A stretch of 64,000 nucleotides of DNA, taken from contig NZ_VIWT01000006.1 in assembly GCF_007829815.1 (NCBI RefSeq), positions 549,437-613,436 on the forward strand. Reading direction: 5' to 3'. Origin of the DNA: Kitasatospora viridis. GTDB taxonomy: Bacteria > Actinomycetota > Actinomycetes > Streptomycetales > Streptomycetaceae. Positions 7,933 through 16,639 of the stretch are shown piece after piece. Within the stretch, counting starts at the first letter, position 1, and every line of letters starts with the position of its first letter. A program made the translations under genes and the position numbers. The notes beneath the pieces were generated by a model, which saw only the letters and a program-made list of their open reading frames with translations, was not told where the DNA came from and made no database searches.

Positions 7933-9126
7933 ATGACGGAGATCGACGCCAGGAGCGAGCGGCAGGCGGTGCGCCCCGCCCCGGACGCCAACCGACCCGA
8001 CCTGCGGCGCGTCGGGGCGCACCCGGACTTCTGGTACCCGGTCGCGCTGTCCCGGCGGGTGCGCACCGGGCGGGTGATCGCGACCTCCTTCGCCGGCGAG
8101 CGCATCGCCCTCTACCGCGGCCGCAGCGGCACCGTCCACGCACTGGAGGACCGGTGCGCGCACCGTCAGGTGCCGCTCAGCATGGGCGTCGTGGACGGCG
8201 AGACCCTGCGCTGCTGCTACCACGCGTGGGCCTACCGCGGCGACGGCCGCATCTCGCAGATCCCCTACCTGTCCAAGGGCGACGGCCGGCCGCCGCGCGG
8301 CGTGCGCGGCTACCCGGTCCGCGAGGCGTACGGCTTCGTGTTCGTCTTCCCGGGGGACCCGCAGAAGGCGGCGGTCACCGGACTGCCGCAGCTGCCGGCC
8401 TTCGGGACGCAGGCCTACCAGACCATGACGTTCTCCCGGACCGTGCGCTGCCACTACTCGTTCATGCACGAGAACCTGCTCGACATGAACCACCAGTTCC
8501 TGCACCGGGGCGTGGTCGGCAAGCTCCGCCCCGAACTGCTGGACCGCCGCACCGACGCCCGGTCGGTGGAGGCCAGGTACCTGTTCACGCACACCGGGGG
8601 CAAGCGGAACCGGGGCGCGAACCTGCTGGCCGGCGAGGGCCTCGGCGGCCGCGACTCCAGCGACGTCATGACCATCCGCACCGAGTACCCGTACCAGACG
8701 CTCGACCTCGTTCCGGAAGGCGCCGAGCGCCCCGCCTTCCGCCTCTGGGTCGCGTACGTGCCCGAGGACGCCGAGCAGCGCAGCTGCCACGCCTACGGCC
8801 TGCTGATGATCGAGAAGCCCCGGATCCCCGGCGCGCTGCGGCTGGCCTGGCCGTTCATCAGGCGCTTCACCGAGCGGGTGTTCGCCGAGGACCGGACGGC
8901 GGTCGAGGCCGAGCAGCGGGCCTGGGACGAGCAGGGCGGCGACCGCAACCACGAGGTCTTCCCGCTGATCCTGGACCTGCGCGAGGTGCTGCGCACCAAC
9001 GGCGTGCCGATCGGCTCCCCGGCGAACGGCTGCGTGGCGAACGGCTCCCCACTGCACGGCTGCGCGGCGAACGACTCCCCGGCGAACGGCTGCGGGGTCG
9101 GCGCCTGCGCCGACCCCGACAGCTGA
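7933..9126 (+). CDS. Rieske [2Fe-2S] non-haem iron oxygenase with Cys-repeat tail
   Basis: A 397-residue Rieske oxygenase, with a start ATG at 7933 after GGGAGAGG. The Rieske cluster ligands are C75-x-H77 (CAHRQVPLSMG) and C94-x2-H97 (CCYHAW). The mononuclear-iron motif is ENLLDMNHQFLHRG, with two spaced His after Asp/Asn. These enzymes hydroxylate, desaturate or demethylate organic substrates using electrons from a reductase, which is not encoded nearby. The tail (about 361-390) holds three Cys-containing ten-residue repeats unusual for the family. A cytochrome P450 gene begins 55 bp downstream, suggesting one oxidative pathway, possibly natural-product tailoring. Confidence 0.9.
   Translation: MTEIDARSERQAVRPAPDANRPDLRRVGAHPDFWYPVALSRRVRTGRVIATSFAGERIALYRGRSGTVHALEDRCAHRQVPLSMGVVDGETLRCCYHAWAYRGDGRISQIPYLSKGDGRPPRGVRGYPVREAYGFVFVFPGDPQKAAVTGLPQLPAFGTQAYQTMTFSRTVRCHYSFMHENLLDMNHQFLHRGVVGKLRPELLDRRTDARSVEARYLFTHTGGKRNRGANLLAGEGLGGRDSSDVMTIRTEYPYQTLDLVPEGAERPAFRLWVAYVPEDAEQRSCHAYGLLMIEKPRIPGALRLAWPFIRRFTERVFAEDRTAVEAEQRAWDEQGGDRNHEVFPLILDLREVLRTNGVPIGSPANGCVANGSPLHGCAANDSPANGCGVGACADPDS
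9013..9102 (+). repeat. Three 30-bp in-frame tandem repeats encoding Cys decapeptides
   Basis: Units begin at 9013, 9043 and 9073. They encode GSPANGCVAN, GSPLHGCAAN and DSPANGCGVG at the C-terminus of the Rieske protein. The DNA units are clearly related, with scattered substitutions. The last unit runs into an 11-bp perfect hairpin (9094-9117) just before the stop. Confidence 0.85.
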
Positions 9127-9181
9127 CCGGCCCCGCCGGCACCCTGGCCCACCGCGCGGCGCTGGCGTACCGTCGATCGGC

Positions 9182-10495
9182 GTGGCTCTTGATCAGGCGC
9201 GGGTGAACCGGATCTTCCGTCCCGAGACGTACGCCGACGGCGTGCCGTACGACCTCTTCCGCGAACTGCGGGCAGCGGCGCCGGTGGTGCGGGTCGAGGA
9301 ACCGCCGGTGGGGGAGTGGCCGGCCGGGCCGGGGTACTGGGCGGTGCTGCGGCACGCCCACGTGAAGCACGTGCTGCGCACCCCGCAGGTGTTCTCCTCC
9401 CACGCGGGCGCGACCCAGATCCGCGACCCCGACACCGCCGGCGACCTGGAGTTCGCGCGGACCATGATGCTCAACCAGGACCCGCCCGAGCACGCGCGGT
9501 TGCGGCGGATCATGGCGGCGGCGTTCACGCCCCGGGCGCTGGCCGAGCTGGCCACCGCGATCGACTCGTGCGCCCGGGACCTGGTCGACTCGGTGCGCGG
9601 CTCGGGCGAGGCCGACTTCGTGCGGCTGGCCGCCGACCTGCCGGTGCGCACGCTCGCCTGGATCCTCGGCGTGCCCGAACAGGACCGGCAGCTGCTGGTG
9701 GACTGGTCGAACCGGGTGATCGGCTACCAGGACGCCGACTACGCCGACTCCGACACGGTCGACCCCGCCGGCCTCACCGACCTCGGCCGGACCGCCCTCG
9801 CCGCCCGGCCGACCCGCGCCGCCCCCGACGGCCGCCCCGTCAACCCCCGCTCCCGCGCCGCCCTGGCCGACATGTTCGGCTACGCCCACGGCCTCGCCGC
9901 CCGCCCCCGCCCCGGCAGCCTGCTCGCCCGGATGCGCGAAGGCGGCCTGAGCACCGAGGAGTTCGAGACGGCGTTCTTCCTCTTCGCGGTCGCCGGCAAC
10001 GAGACCGTGCGCAACGCGCTGCCCGGAGGCCTGTACACGCTGCTCGGCCACCCGGACCAGTACCGTCTCCTGCTCCGCAACCCCGATCTCCTCGACCCGG
10101 CGGTCGAGGAGATGCTCCGGTTCTGGCCGCCCGTGCTGGACTTCCGGCGGACCGCCACTCAGGACGTCGAGCTGGGCGGCCAGTTGATCCGGGCGGGCGA
10201 GAAGGTGGTCGTCTACCACGCCTCGGCCAACCGGGACGAGACGGTCTTCCCGGAGCCGGACCGCTTCGACATCGGGCGCACGCCGAACGACCACGTCAGC
10301 TTCGGCTACGGTCCGCACTTCTGCCTCGGAGCGCAGCTGGCCCGCCTGCAGATGAGGCTGATGCTCCGTCAGACACTGTTCAGGCTGCCCGAGTTGGAGT
10401 CAGCTGATGGGAAGCCACCCGCCCGACTGGTGTCGAACTTCCAGAACGGGCTCAAGGAGCTGCCGATCCGCTGGCGGACGGGCGCGGGAACCTGA
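9182..10495 (+). CDS. Cytochrome P450
   Basis: A 437-residue soluble bacterial P450 from a GTG at 9182. The I-helix oxygen-activation motif is AGNETVRNAL, the K-helix E-x-x-R lies in EEMLRFWPPV, and the haem-binding loop is FGYGPHFCLGAQLA with the axial cysteine near residue 381. The sequence MLNQDPPEHARLRRIMAAAF is the usual C-helix region. Overall features recall class I P450s of the steroid/fatty-acid or terpene-oxidising clans, but the substrate cannot be read. No ferredoxin or ferredoxin reductase gene is adjacent. It lies just downstream of the Rieske oxygenase and converges, 18 bp apart, with the nitrate reductase gene. Confidence 0.93.
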   Translation: MALDQARVNRIFRPETYADGVPYDLFRELRAAAPVVRVEEPPVGEWPAGPGYWAVLRHAHVKHVLRTPQVFSSHAGATQIRDPDTAGDLEFARTMMLNQDPPEHARLRRIMAAAFTPRALAELATAIDSCARDLVDSVRGSGEADFVRLAADLPVRTLAWILGVPEQDRQLLVDWSNRVIGYQDADYADSDTVDPAGLTDLGRTALAARPTRAAPDGRPVNPRSRAALADMFGYAHGLAARPRPGSLLARMREGGLSTEEFETAFFLFAVAGNETVRNALPGGLYTLLGHPDQYRLLLRNPDLLDPAVEEMLRFWPPVLDFRRTATQDVELGGQLIRAGEKVVVYHASANRDETVFPEPDRFDIGRTPNDHVSFGYGPHFCLGAQLARLQMRLMLRQTLFRLPELESADGKPPARLVSNFQNGLKELPIRWRTGAGT

Positions 10496-10513
10496 CGGCG
10501 CCGCGCGGCCCGT

Positions 10514-13500
10514 TCAGTAGACGTCACGGACGTAGCGCTTGTCGGCCGCCAACTGCCTGACGTACGCGGCCGCGTCCTCCTCGCCGAGGCCGCCGTGGGT
10601 GGCGACGATCTCGCGCAGCGCCTGGTCGACGTCCTTGGCCATGCGGCCGGCGTCGCCGCAGACGTAGAAGTGGGCGCCGTCCTGGAGCCAGCGCCACAGG
10701 CGGGGGCCGTGCTCGCGCATCCGGTCCTGGACGTAGACCTTGTTGCGCTGGTCGCGGGAGAAGGCGAGGTCGAGACGGTCCAGGTGGCCGCGGGCGTGGT
10801 GGGCCTGGAGCTCCTCGCGGTAGTAGAAGTCGGTGGCTTCGCGCTGCTCGCCGAAGAACAGCCAGTTGGGGCCGGTGTGCCCCCGGGCCTCGCGGTCTTC
10901 GAGGAACCCGATGAACGGTGCGACACCGGTGCCCGGCCCGACCATGATCATGGGGGCGGCGGGGTCGGCGGGCGGCCTGAAGTGGGGCGAGCGCTGGACG
11001 AAGACCTGCACCGGGCCGTCGTCGGCGCGGTCCGCGAGGTAGGTCGAGCAGACGCCCCCGCGGTCGCGGCCCGGGTCATCGAAGCGGACGACGGACACCG
11101 TGAGCCGGACCTCGCTCGGGTGGGCGAGCGGGCTGGAGGAGATGGAGTAGAGGCGCGGCTGGAGACGTTTGAGCACCCCGACCCACTCGGCGGCGCTCGC
11201 CCGGACCGGGAAGGCGCCGACCACGTCGGCGGCCTGGCGACCCCAACTCCACTTCGCCAGCTCGTCCTTGTTGTCGGGGCGCAGGAGCCGGCGCAGGTCG
11301 CGGTCGGCGGTGCGTTCGGCGACGAACCTGAGCAGGTCCGGGGTGATGCGGGCGATGTCCAGGCGGGTGCGCAGGGCCTCGCCGAGGGGGAGCACGCCGT
11401 CACCGGCCAGCGCGACGCCGTCGCGGGCGTCGAGGCCGGTGACGGCGAGCCACTCGGCGACGAGCCCGGAGCCGTTGGTCGGCCACACGCCGAGGGCGTC
11501 GCCGGCCTCGTAGGCGAGCTCACCGCCCCGGGTGTCGAAGGCGAACTGCCGTACCTCCTTCTGGGATCCGGGCAGGCTGAGCACGCGGTTGCCGATCAGC
11601 AGGGTGGCGAACGGGGACGCCTTCGACGGGCCCGCAGGTGCGGACTGCGGCGCGCGGGCCGGCAGAGCCGCGGGAGCGGGTGCGGCCGGCGCATGGGCGG
11701 GCTGTCTCGCCGCAGGGGCGGCGAGGGCCGCGGTGACCTGGTCCAGCCATCGGCCGGCGGGCTCGTCGAAGTCGGGTTCGCAGTCGGTGCGCGGGTGCAG
11801 GCGGGTGGCGCCGAGTTGGGCGAGGCGCTCGTCGAGGCGGCGGCCGTGGCCGCAGAAGTCGTCGTAGCTGGAGTCGCCGAACGCCAGCACCGAGTAGCGC
11901 ACTCCGTCCAGCCGGGGCGCGGTGTCGGCGGTCAGCCAGTGCCAGAAGTCGGCTCCGTTGTCGGGGGCTTCGCCGTCGCCGAAGGTGCTGGTGACGACCA
12001 GCAGGTCGGTGTCGGCGGTGAGCTGCCCCGGGGCGGCGTCGGCCATGGCGACCAGGGTGGCGGCGCGGCCGGTCCCGGTGAGACGGGCGGCCGCGTCGGC
12101 GGCGAAGTCCTCGGCGTTGCCGGTCTGCGAGGCCCACAGGACGAGCAACCGCCGGGCGGGCGCGGCCGCGTCACCGCCGGCGTCGTCGTCGGCGGACGGG
12201 CCCGGGGGCGGCAGCGCGACCGGCGTCGCGGGGACGGCGGTCCGGGAGAACATCCCGGCCAGCACGCCGTCGACCCACAGCGACGTCGCCGGGGCGAACG
12301 GCGCACCGGCGGGCAGCACCGGCACACCGGCCGGCGGCGCCGCGGTCACACCGGTGAGGTACCCGGCCAGGTAGCGGCGCTCCGTCTCGGTGAGGTCGGG
12401 CGGGGTGAGGTCGGGCAGGCCGAGCAGCGCGGCCAGCGCACCCACGGCACCGGCCTGCTGGGGAACGGGCAGGAGCCGGGGAGCAGCGGTGTGAGAATCG
12501 GCCGGCACGGCGGCGCCTTCCTGCGGTGTCGGGGGCGGGGTCGGGGCCGCCACCACGCGCAGCGCGACGGCGCAGACCTTGAACTCCGGTTGGAAGGAGA
12601 TCGGGTCGATGGCGTCGTTGGTGACGGCGTTGACGGAGAGGTACTCGCCGAAGAGGTCGTTCCAGTGGAAGGGCGCGAAGCAGTCGCCGGGCCGCACGCG
12701 GTCGGTGACCCGCGCGGGCAGGATGGCCCGGCCCCGGCGGGAGGCCACCTCGATGCGGTCGCCGTCCACGGCGCCCAGCCCGGCGGCGTCCTGCGGGTGG
12801 ACCTCGACGAAAGGTCCGGGGTTGAGCTTGTTCAGCTTGGCGACCTTGCCGGTCTTGGTGAGGGTGTGCCACTGGTGCTGGAGGCGGCCGGTGTTGAGGA
12901 CGAACGGGAAGTCGTCGTCGGGGAGCTCGGCGGCCGGCAGGTGCGGGCGGGCGAAGAACTGCGCCCGCCCGTTCGCGGTGGGGAAGACCAGCCGGGGCCG
13001 GGTGCCGTCCGCGCGCTCGACCAGGGTCTGGCTGATCCCGTCGTTGAGGTAGCGGATCGGGTTGCGGGAGCCCGCGCCGGGGGCGGCGGGCCACTGCACC
13101 GGGCCCTCGCGCAGCCGCTGGTAGTCCGCGCCGCGCAGGTCCCACCCGGTCGTGGGGTTCCAGGCCCGGCGCAGCTCGTCGAAGACCTCCTCGGCACAGG
13201 TGTAGCCGAACGCGTCGGCGAAGCCCATCGCGCAGGCCACGCGGGCGATCAACTGCCAGTCGGGGGTGGCCTGGCCGGGCGGGGTGAGCACACCGGGGAC
13301 CAGGGTGAGGTTGCGCTCCGAGTTGATCATGACGCCGTCGGACTCGGCCCACAGCGTGCCGGGCAGCACCACGTCCGCGTAGGCGTTGGTCTCGGTCTCG
13401 GCGAAGACGTCCTGGGTGATGACGAGCTCCGCGGCCTCCAGACCCTGGATCACGGTCTTCCGGTTGGCGACGGAGGCGACCGGGTTGGTGCAGATGATCC

Positions 13501-14734
13501 AGCACGCCTTGATGTCGCCGGCGGCCATCCGCTCGAACATCTCGACGGTGCCGCGGCCGACCCCGGTGCGCAGCGCGCCCTGCTCGATCCCCCACAGCTC
13601 CTCGACGAACGCCCGGTCGGCGTCCACCAGCACCGAGCGCTGCCCGGGCAGGCCGGGTCCCATGTAGCCCATCTCCCGGCCGCCCATCGCGTTGGGCTGG
13701 CCGGTCAGGGAGAGCGGGCCGGAGCCGGGGCGGCAGATCGCCCCCGTGGCCAGGTGCAGGTTGACCAGCGCGTTGGTGTTCCAGGTGCCGTGGGTGGACT
13801 GGTTGAGGCCCATCGTCCAGCAGCTCATCCACTCCCCGGCCTCGCCGATCCACCGTGCCGCCAGCCGGATGTCCGCCTCCGGCAGGCCGGTGGTCTCGGC
13901 GACCAGCGCCGGCGGGTAGTCCGCCAGGAACTCGACCAGCTCCGGCCAGCCGTCGGTGAACTCCGCGACGAACGCGGTGTCCACGTGGCCGTTCTCGACG
14001 AGCAGGTGCAGCAGGCCGTTCAGCAGCGCCAGATCGGTGCCGGGCTTGATCGGCAGGAACAGGTCGGCCTTGTCCGCGGTGGCGTTGCGGCGCGGGTCGA
14101 CGACGATCAGCTTCGCCCCGGCGGACTTGACGCGGTCCATCATCCGCAGGAACAGGATCGGGTGGCAGTCGGCCATGTTCGCGCCGATCACGAAGAAGGC
14201 GTCCGCCCGTTCGAAGTCCTCGTACGAGCCGGGCGGGCCGTCCGCGCCCAGCGACAGCTTGTAGCCGGAACCGGCGGAGGCCATGCACAGCCGGGAGTTG
14301 GACTCGATCTGGTTGGTGCGCACGAAGCCCTTGGCGAGCTTGTTGGCCAGGTACTGCGCCTCGATCGACAGCTGCCCGGAGACGTAGAAGGACAGTGCGT
14401 CGGGGCCGTGCTCGTCCAGCACCGCGCGCAGTCGCCCGGCGACCGCCGCCACCGCCGCGTCGACGTCGACCGGCGTCGCGGGTTCGCCGCGGGCGGTGCG
14501 CACCAGCGCGGTCTCCAGGCGGCCGGGGGCCGCCAGTAGGTCGGCGTGGGTGGCGCCCTTGGTGCACAGCCGCCCGCCGTTCGCGGGGTGGGCCTTGTCG
14601 CCGGACACCTTGGTGACGGTTCGTCGGCCGTCGGCGCCGCGTTCGAGGTCCAGGACGATCCCGCAGCCGACACCGCAGTACGAGCAGACCGTCCGCGCGC
14701 TGTCGGTACCGGTCCCCGGTCCTGGCACAGCCAT
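10514..14734 (-). CDS. Fused assimilatory nitrate reductase / CysJ-type flavoprotein
   Basis: A 1406-residue multidomain enzyme; ATG at 14734 after GGGGAGGG. An N-terminal [4Fe-4S] site (CSYCGVGCGI, closing Cys in GRLCTKG) leads into the molybdopterin-bis-MGD oxidoreductase body (about 60-720; NQIESNSRLC, LNQSTHGTWN). After a Pro/Ala linker comes a flavodoxin domain (LLVLWASQTGNAEDF). A CysJ-like FAD/NADPH reductase follows (RLYSISSSPLAHPSEV, VGPGTGVAPFIGF) and ends like sulfite reductase flavoproteins. The architecture implies direct NADPH-driven reduction of nitrate to nitrite in the cytosol for nitrogen assimilation. This fusion is known in actinomycetes. No nitrite reductase or nitrate transporter lies in the window. 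Confidence 0.92.
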   Translation of the reverse strand: MAVPGPGTGTDSARTVCSYCGVGCGIVLDLERGADGRRTVTKVSGDKAHPANGGRLCTKGATHADLLAAPGRLETALVRTARGEPATPVDVDAAVAAVAGRLRAVLDEHGPDALSFYVSGQLSIEAQYLANKLAKGFVRTNQIESNSRLCMASAGSGYKLSLGADGPPGSYEDFERADAFFVIGANMADCHPILFLRMMDRVKSAGAKLIVVDPRRNATADKADLFLPIKPGTDLALLNGLLHLLVENGHVDTAFVAEFTDGWPELVEFLADYPPALVAETTGLPEADIRLAARWIGEAGEWMSCWTMGLNQSTHGTWNTNALVNLHLATGAICRPGSGPLSLTGQPNAMGGREMGYMGPGLPGQRSVLVDADRAFVEELWGIEQGALRTGVGRGTVEMFERMAAGDIKACWIICTNPVASVANRKTVIQGLEAAELVITQDVFAETETNAYADVVLPGTLWAESDGVMINSERNLTLVPGVLTPPGQATPDWQLIARVACAMGFADAFGYTCAEEVFDELRRAWNPTTGWDLRGADYQRLREGPVQWPAAPGAGSRNPIRYLNDGISQTLVERADGTRPRLVFPTANGRAQFFARPHLPAAELPDDDFPFVLNTGRLQHQWHTLTKTGKVAKLNKLNPGPFVEVHPQDAAGLGAVDGDRIEVASRRGRAILPARVTDRVRPGDCFAPFHWNDLFGEYLSVNAVTNDAIDPISFQPEFKVCAVALRVVAAPTPPPTPQEGAAVPADSHTAAPRLLPVPQQAGAVGALAALLGLPDLTPPDLTETERRYLAGYLTGVTAAPPAGVPVLPAGAPFAPATSLWVDGVLAGMFSRTAVPATPVALPPPGPSADDDAGGDAAAPARRLLVLWASQTGNAEDFAADAAARLTGTGRAATLVAMADAAPGQLTADTDLLVVTSTFGDGEAPDNGADFWHWLTADTAPRLDGVRYSVLAFGDSSYDDFCGHGRRLDERLAQLGATRLHPRTDCEPDFDEPAGRWLDQVTAALAAPAARQPAHAPAAPAPAALPARAPQSAPAGPSKASPFATLLIGNRVLSLPGSQKEVRQFAFDTRGGELAYEAGDALGVWPTNGSGLVAEWLAVTGLDARDGVALAGDGVLPLGEALRTRLDIARITPDLLRFVAERTADRDLRRLLRPDNKDELAKWSWGRQAADVVGAFPVRASAAEWVGVLKRLQPRLYSISSSPLAHPSEVRLTVSVVRFDDPGRDRGGVCSTYLADRADDGPVQVFVQRSPHFRPPADPAAPMIMVGPGTGVAPFIGFLEDREARGHTGPNWLFFGEQREATDFYYREELQAHHARGHLDRLDLAFSRDQRNKVYVQDRMREHGPRLWRWLQDGAHFYVCGDAGRMAKDVDQALREIVATHGGLGEEDAAAYVRQLAADKRYVRDVY

Positions 14735-14835
14735 CGAGAGCCCTCCCCGGGGATCGCGGTCCTCGCCCGGGCGCTCGCCTGCACGGCGCCCCGGGCGGTG
14801 GGGAGTTCCCACGGCCCTCACCGTAGGAGGAACGG

Positions 14836-14851
14836 ATTACCCGGACGTCAC
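14836..14851 (-). promoter_or_regulatory. Possible GlnR half-site pair upstream of nitrate reductase
   Basis: On the minus strand the bases read GTGAC-N6-GTAAT, close to the GlnR arrangement gTnAC-N6-GaAAC, about 100 bp upstream of the nitrate reductase ATG. GlnR control of nitrate assimilation is well established in Streptomyces. The match here is imperfect and was judged by eye. Confidence 0.3.
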
Positions 14852-14967
14852 ACCGCAGGTGCACAGGACGTTAACCCGGCCTCACGCCCGCTCCGCCCGG
14901 GTGTGAGCCACCGGCCGGCACTCGCCGACACCGGTTCGGACGTGTGCGGAATCACGAGTCGACCCTT

Positions 14968-15011
14968 GCAAATGCCACGGTAGGCTAAGGGATCAGCTAG
15001 CAAGTGCCACG
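14968..15011 (+). repeat. Direct repeat upstream of the GGCT-M24 gene
   Basis: GCAAATGCCACG (14968-14979) and GCAAGTGCCACG (15000-15011) differ by one base and lie 32 bp apart, about three helical turns. They immediately precede the likely start at 15028, a plausible pair of regulator sites. A TTGCAA hexamer overlaps the first copy. Confidence 0.45.
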
Positions 15012-15027
15012 TCTCCTGGGGGTTCAG

Positions 15028-16056
15028 GTGTCCGACCAACTGCTGTTCTCGTACGGGACGCTGCAACTCCCGCAGGTCCAGCGGGCCCGGTTCGGGCGCG
15101 AGCTCGTCGGCAGCGCGGACGCGCTGCCCGGCTTCCGGCTGGACACGGTGACGATCACCGATCCCGCCGTGATCGCCGACAGCGGCAGCGACCGGCACCC
15201 GATGGCGGTGCGGTCCGAGGATCCCGGCGACGCGATCGAGGGCACCGTCCTCACCCTCAGCCCCGCGGAGCTGGACGCCGCCGACCACTACGAGGTCGAG
15301 GACTACCTGCGCATCAAGGCCGAGCTGCGCTCGGGTGCCAAGGCCTGGGTCTACGTCGACAGCGCGACGGCGGAGGACCACCGCGCCCGCCGGCTGCTCG
15401 ACGCCCAGCAGAAGGCCACCGACCTCTTCGACGAGGTGGCCAGGCGCGGGATCATCGCCGCGGGCGAGAGCGAGCAGGCGATCGGCGACCGGATCCGCGA
15501 CCTGGCCAACGACATGTTCGGCACGACCAAGCACTGGCACAAGCGCATCGTCCGATCCGGACCGCACACCCTCTTCCCCTACAAGGAGAACCCGCCGGAC
15601 CGGGTCCTGGAGCACGACGACATCGCCTTCGTCGACTTCGGCCCGATCTTCGAGGAGTTCGAAGCCGACCTCGGCCGCACCTACGTGCTGGGCGAGGACC
15701 CCGGCAAGCTGCGCCTCGCCGCGGACCTGCCCGTCGTGTTCGAGGCCGGCCGCCGCTACTTCGCCGAGCAACCCGACATCACCGGCGCCCAGCTCCACGC
15801 CGAGATCGCGCGGCTCGCCCGGGAGGCGGGCTGGACGCTCGGCGGCACCGGCCACGCCGGGCACCTCGTCGGCGAGTTCCCGCACGAGAAGATCGACGCC
15901 GCCGAGATCGAGTCCTACATCGCGCCCGGCAACACCACGCCCATGCGCCGCACCGACCGGGCCGGGCGGGTCTGCCACTGGATCCTGGAGGTCCACCTGG
16001 TCGACTCCGCGCGGGGGTTCGGCGGCTTCCACGAACAGCTCCTCGACCTCGGCTGA
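15028..16056 (+). CDS. GGCT-like domain fused to M24 metallopeptidase-like domain
   Basis: A 342-residue fusion. Residues 1-115 look like a gamma-glutamylcyclotransferase/AIG2 fold, with the LFSYGTL substrate loop and a typical LSPAELDAADHYE segment. Residues about 120-342 look like an M24 (aminopeptidase P-type) pita-bread domain. All five metal ligands are identifiable: D203, D214, H276, E321 and E336. Known GGCT enzymes release 5-oxoproline from gamma-glutamyl compounds and M24 enzymes cleave near Pro or Met; a joint role in glutathione-like or peptide turnover is inference. The GTG at 15028 was chosen because it follows GGGGG at good spacing; a GTG at 15004 lies inside the upstream repeat. 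Confidence 0.82.
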   Translation: MSDQLLFSYGTLQLPQVQRARFGRELVGSADALPGFRLDTVTITDPAVIADSGSDRHPMAVRSEDPGDAIEGTVLTLSPAELDAADHYEVEDYLRIKAELRSGAKAWVYVDSATAEDHRARRLLDAQQKATDLFDEVARRGIIAAGESEQAIGDRIRDLANDMFGTTKHWHKRIVRSGPHTLFPYKENPPDRVLEHDDIAFVDFGPIFEEFEADLGRTYVLGEDPGKLRLAADLPVVFEAGRRYFAEQPDITGAQLHAEIARLAREAGWTLGGTGHAGHLVGEFPHEKIDAAEIESYIAPGNTTPMRRTDRAGRVCHWILEVHLVDSARGFGGFHEQLLDLG

Positions 16057-16199
16057 GCCGCGGCCGCCGCTGCGTGTCCTACCGCCCGGCGCGGGGCGGG
16101 CGCTGTACAGTCGCGCCCACCCCGCGCCCCGCCCCGGCGCCCGGCCCCGCAGCCGGGCGCCGTCGCCGGGCCGAGCGCCGCGACCCGAGGACGTGCCCG

Positions 16200-16601
16200 A
16201 TGAGCCCGCTGATCCACCGTCACCACGACGAGCCGGAGCCGGCCCGCGAACCGCGCGCCCCGCTGAGCGGGCCCGCGCTGCGGATGACCGTCTACCTCGG
16301 CGAGACCGCCCGCTACCGGCACCACCCGGCCTACACCGAGATCGTCCAGCGCGCCCACCGGGCCGGGCTGGCCGGGGCGAGCGTCTTCCGCGGCGTCGAG
16401 GGCTTCGGCAGCGCCTCGCTGATCCACACCGCCCGGCTGCTCGACCTCGCCGAGGACCTCCCCGTCGCCGTGGTGATCGTCGACGAGGAGCGCCGGCTGC
16501 GCGACTTCCTGCCGCAGGCGGAGGAGGTCGTCACCCAGGGCCTGATCACCCTCGACCCGGTCGAGGTGGTCGCCCACCTGACCGGGCCCACCGACGTCTG
16601 A
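16200..16601 (+). CDS. DUF190 family protein
   Basis: A 133-residue protein with a DUF190 (PII-like) core from about residue 25: LRMTVYLGETARYRHHPAYT, then AGASVFRGVEGFGS and PVAVVIVDEERRLRDFLP. The first 25 residues are a polar His/Pro-rich extension. DUF190 proteins resemble PII signalling proteins and often sit beside CrcB fluoride channels; none is present here. The ATG at 16200 was chosen because earlier codons look non-coding. The gene converges with the dienelactone-hydrolase-like gene, 38 bp apart. Confidence 0.85.
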   Translation: MSPLIHRHHDEPEPAREPRAPLSGPALRMTVYLGETARYRHHPAYTEIVQRAHRAGLAGASVFRGVEGFGSASLIHTARLLDLAEDLPVAVVIVDEERRLRDFLPQAEEVVTQGLITLDPVEVVAHLTGPTDV

Positions 16602-16639
16602 CGCAGACGGGGCTGACCCACCGTCGAACTGTCGGACCG

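Noticed and set aside
9094..9117. An 11-bp perfect hairpin as a terminator of the Rieske gene
   Set aside because: It lies inside the coding sequence before the stop codon, and the P450 gene probably shares the transcript; it may only reflect the repeat coding sequence.
10595..14539. A 1314-codon open frame antisense to the nitrate reductase
   Set aside because: It is a Gly/Arg/Val-rich shadow with no motif; the minus strand encodes a complete multidomain enzyme.
16200..16601. DUF190 gene as part of a fluoride-resistance (CrcB) locus
   Set aside because: No CrcB-type membrane gene or fluoride riboswitch was seen nearby.
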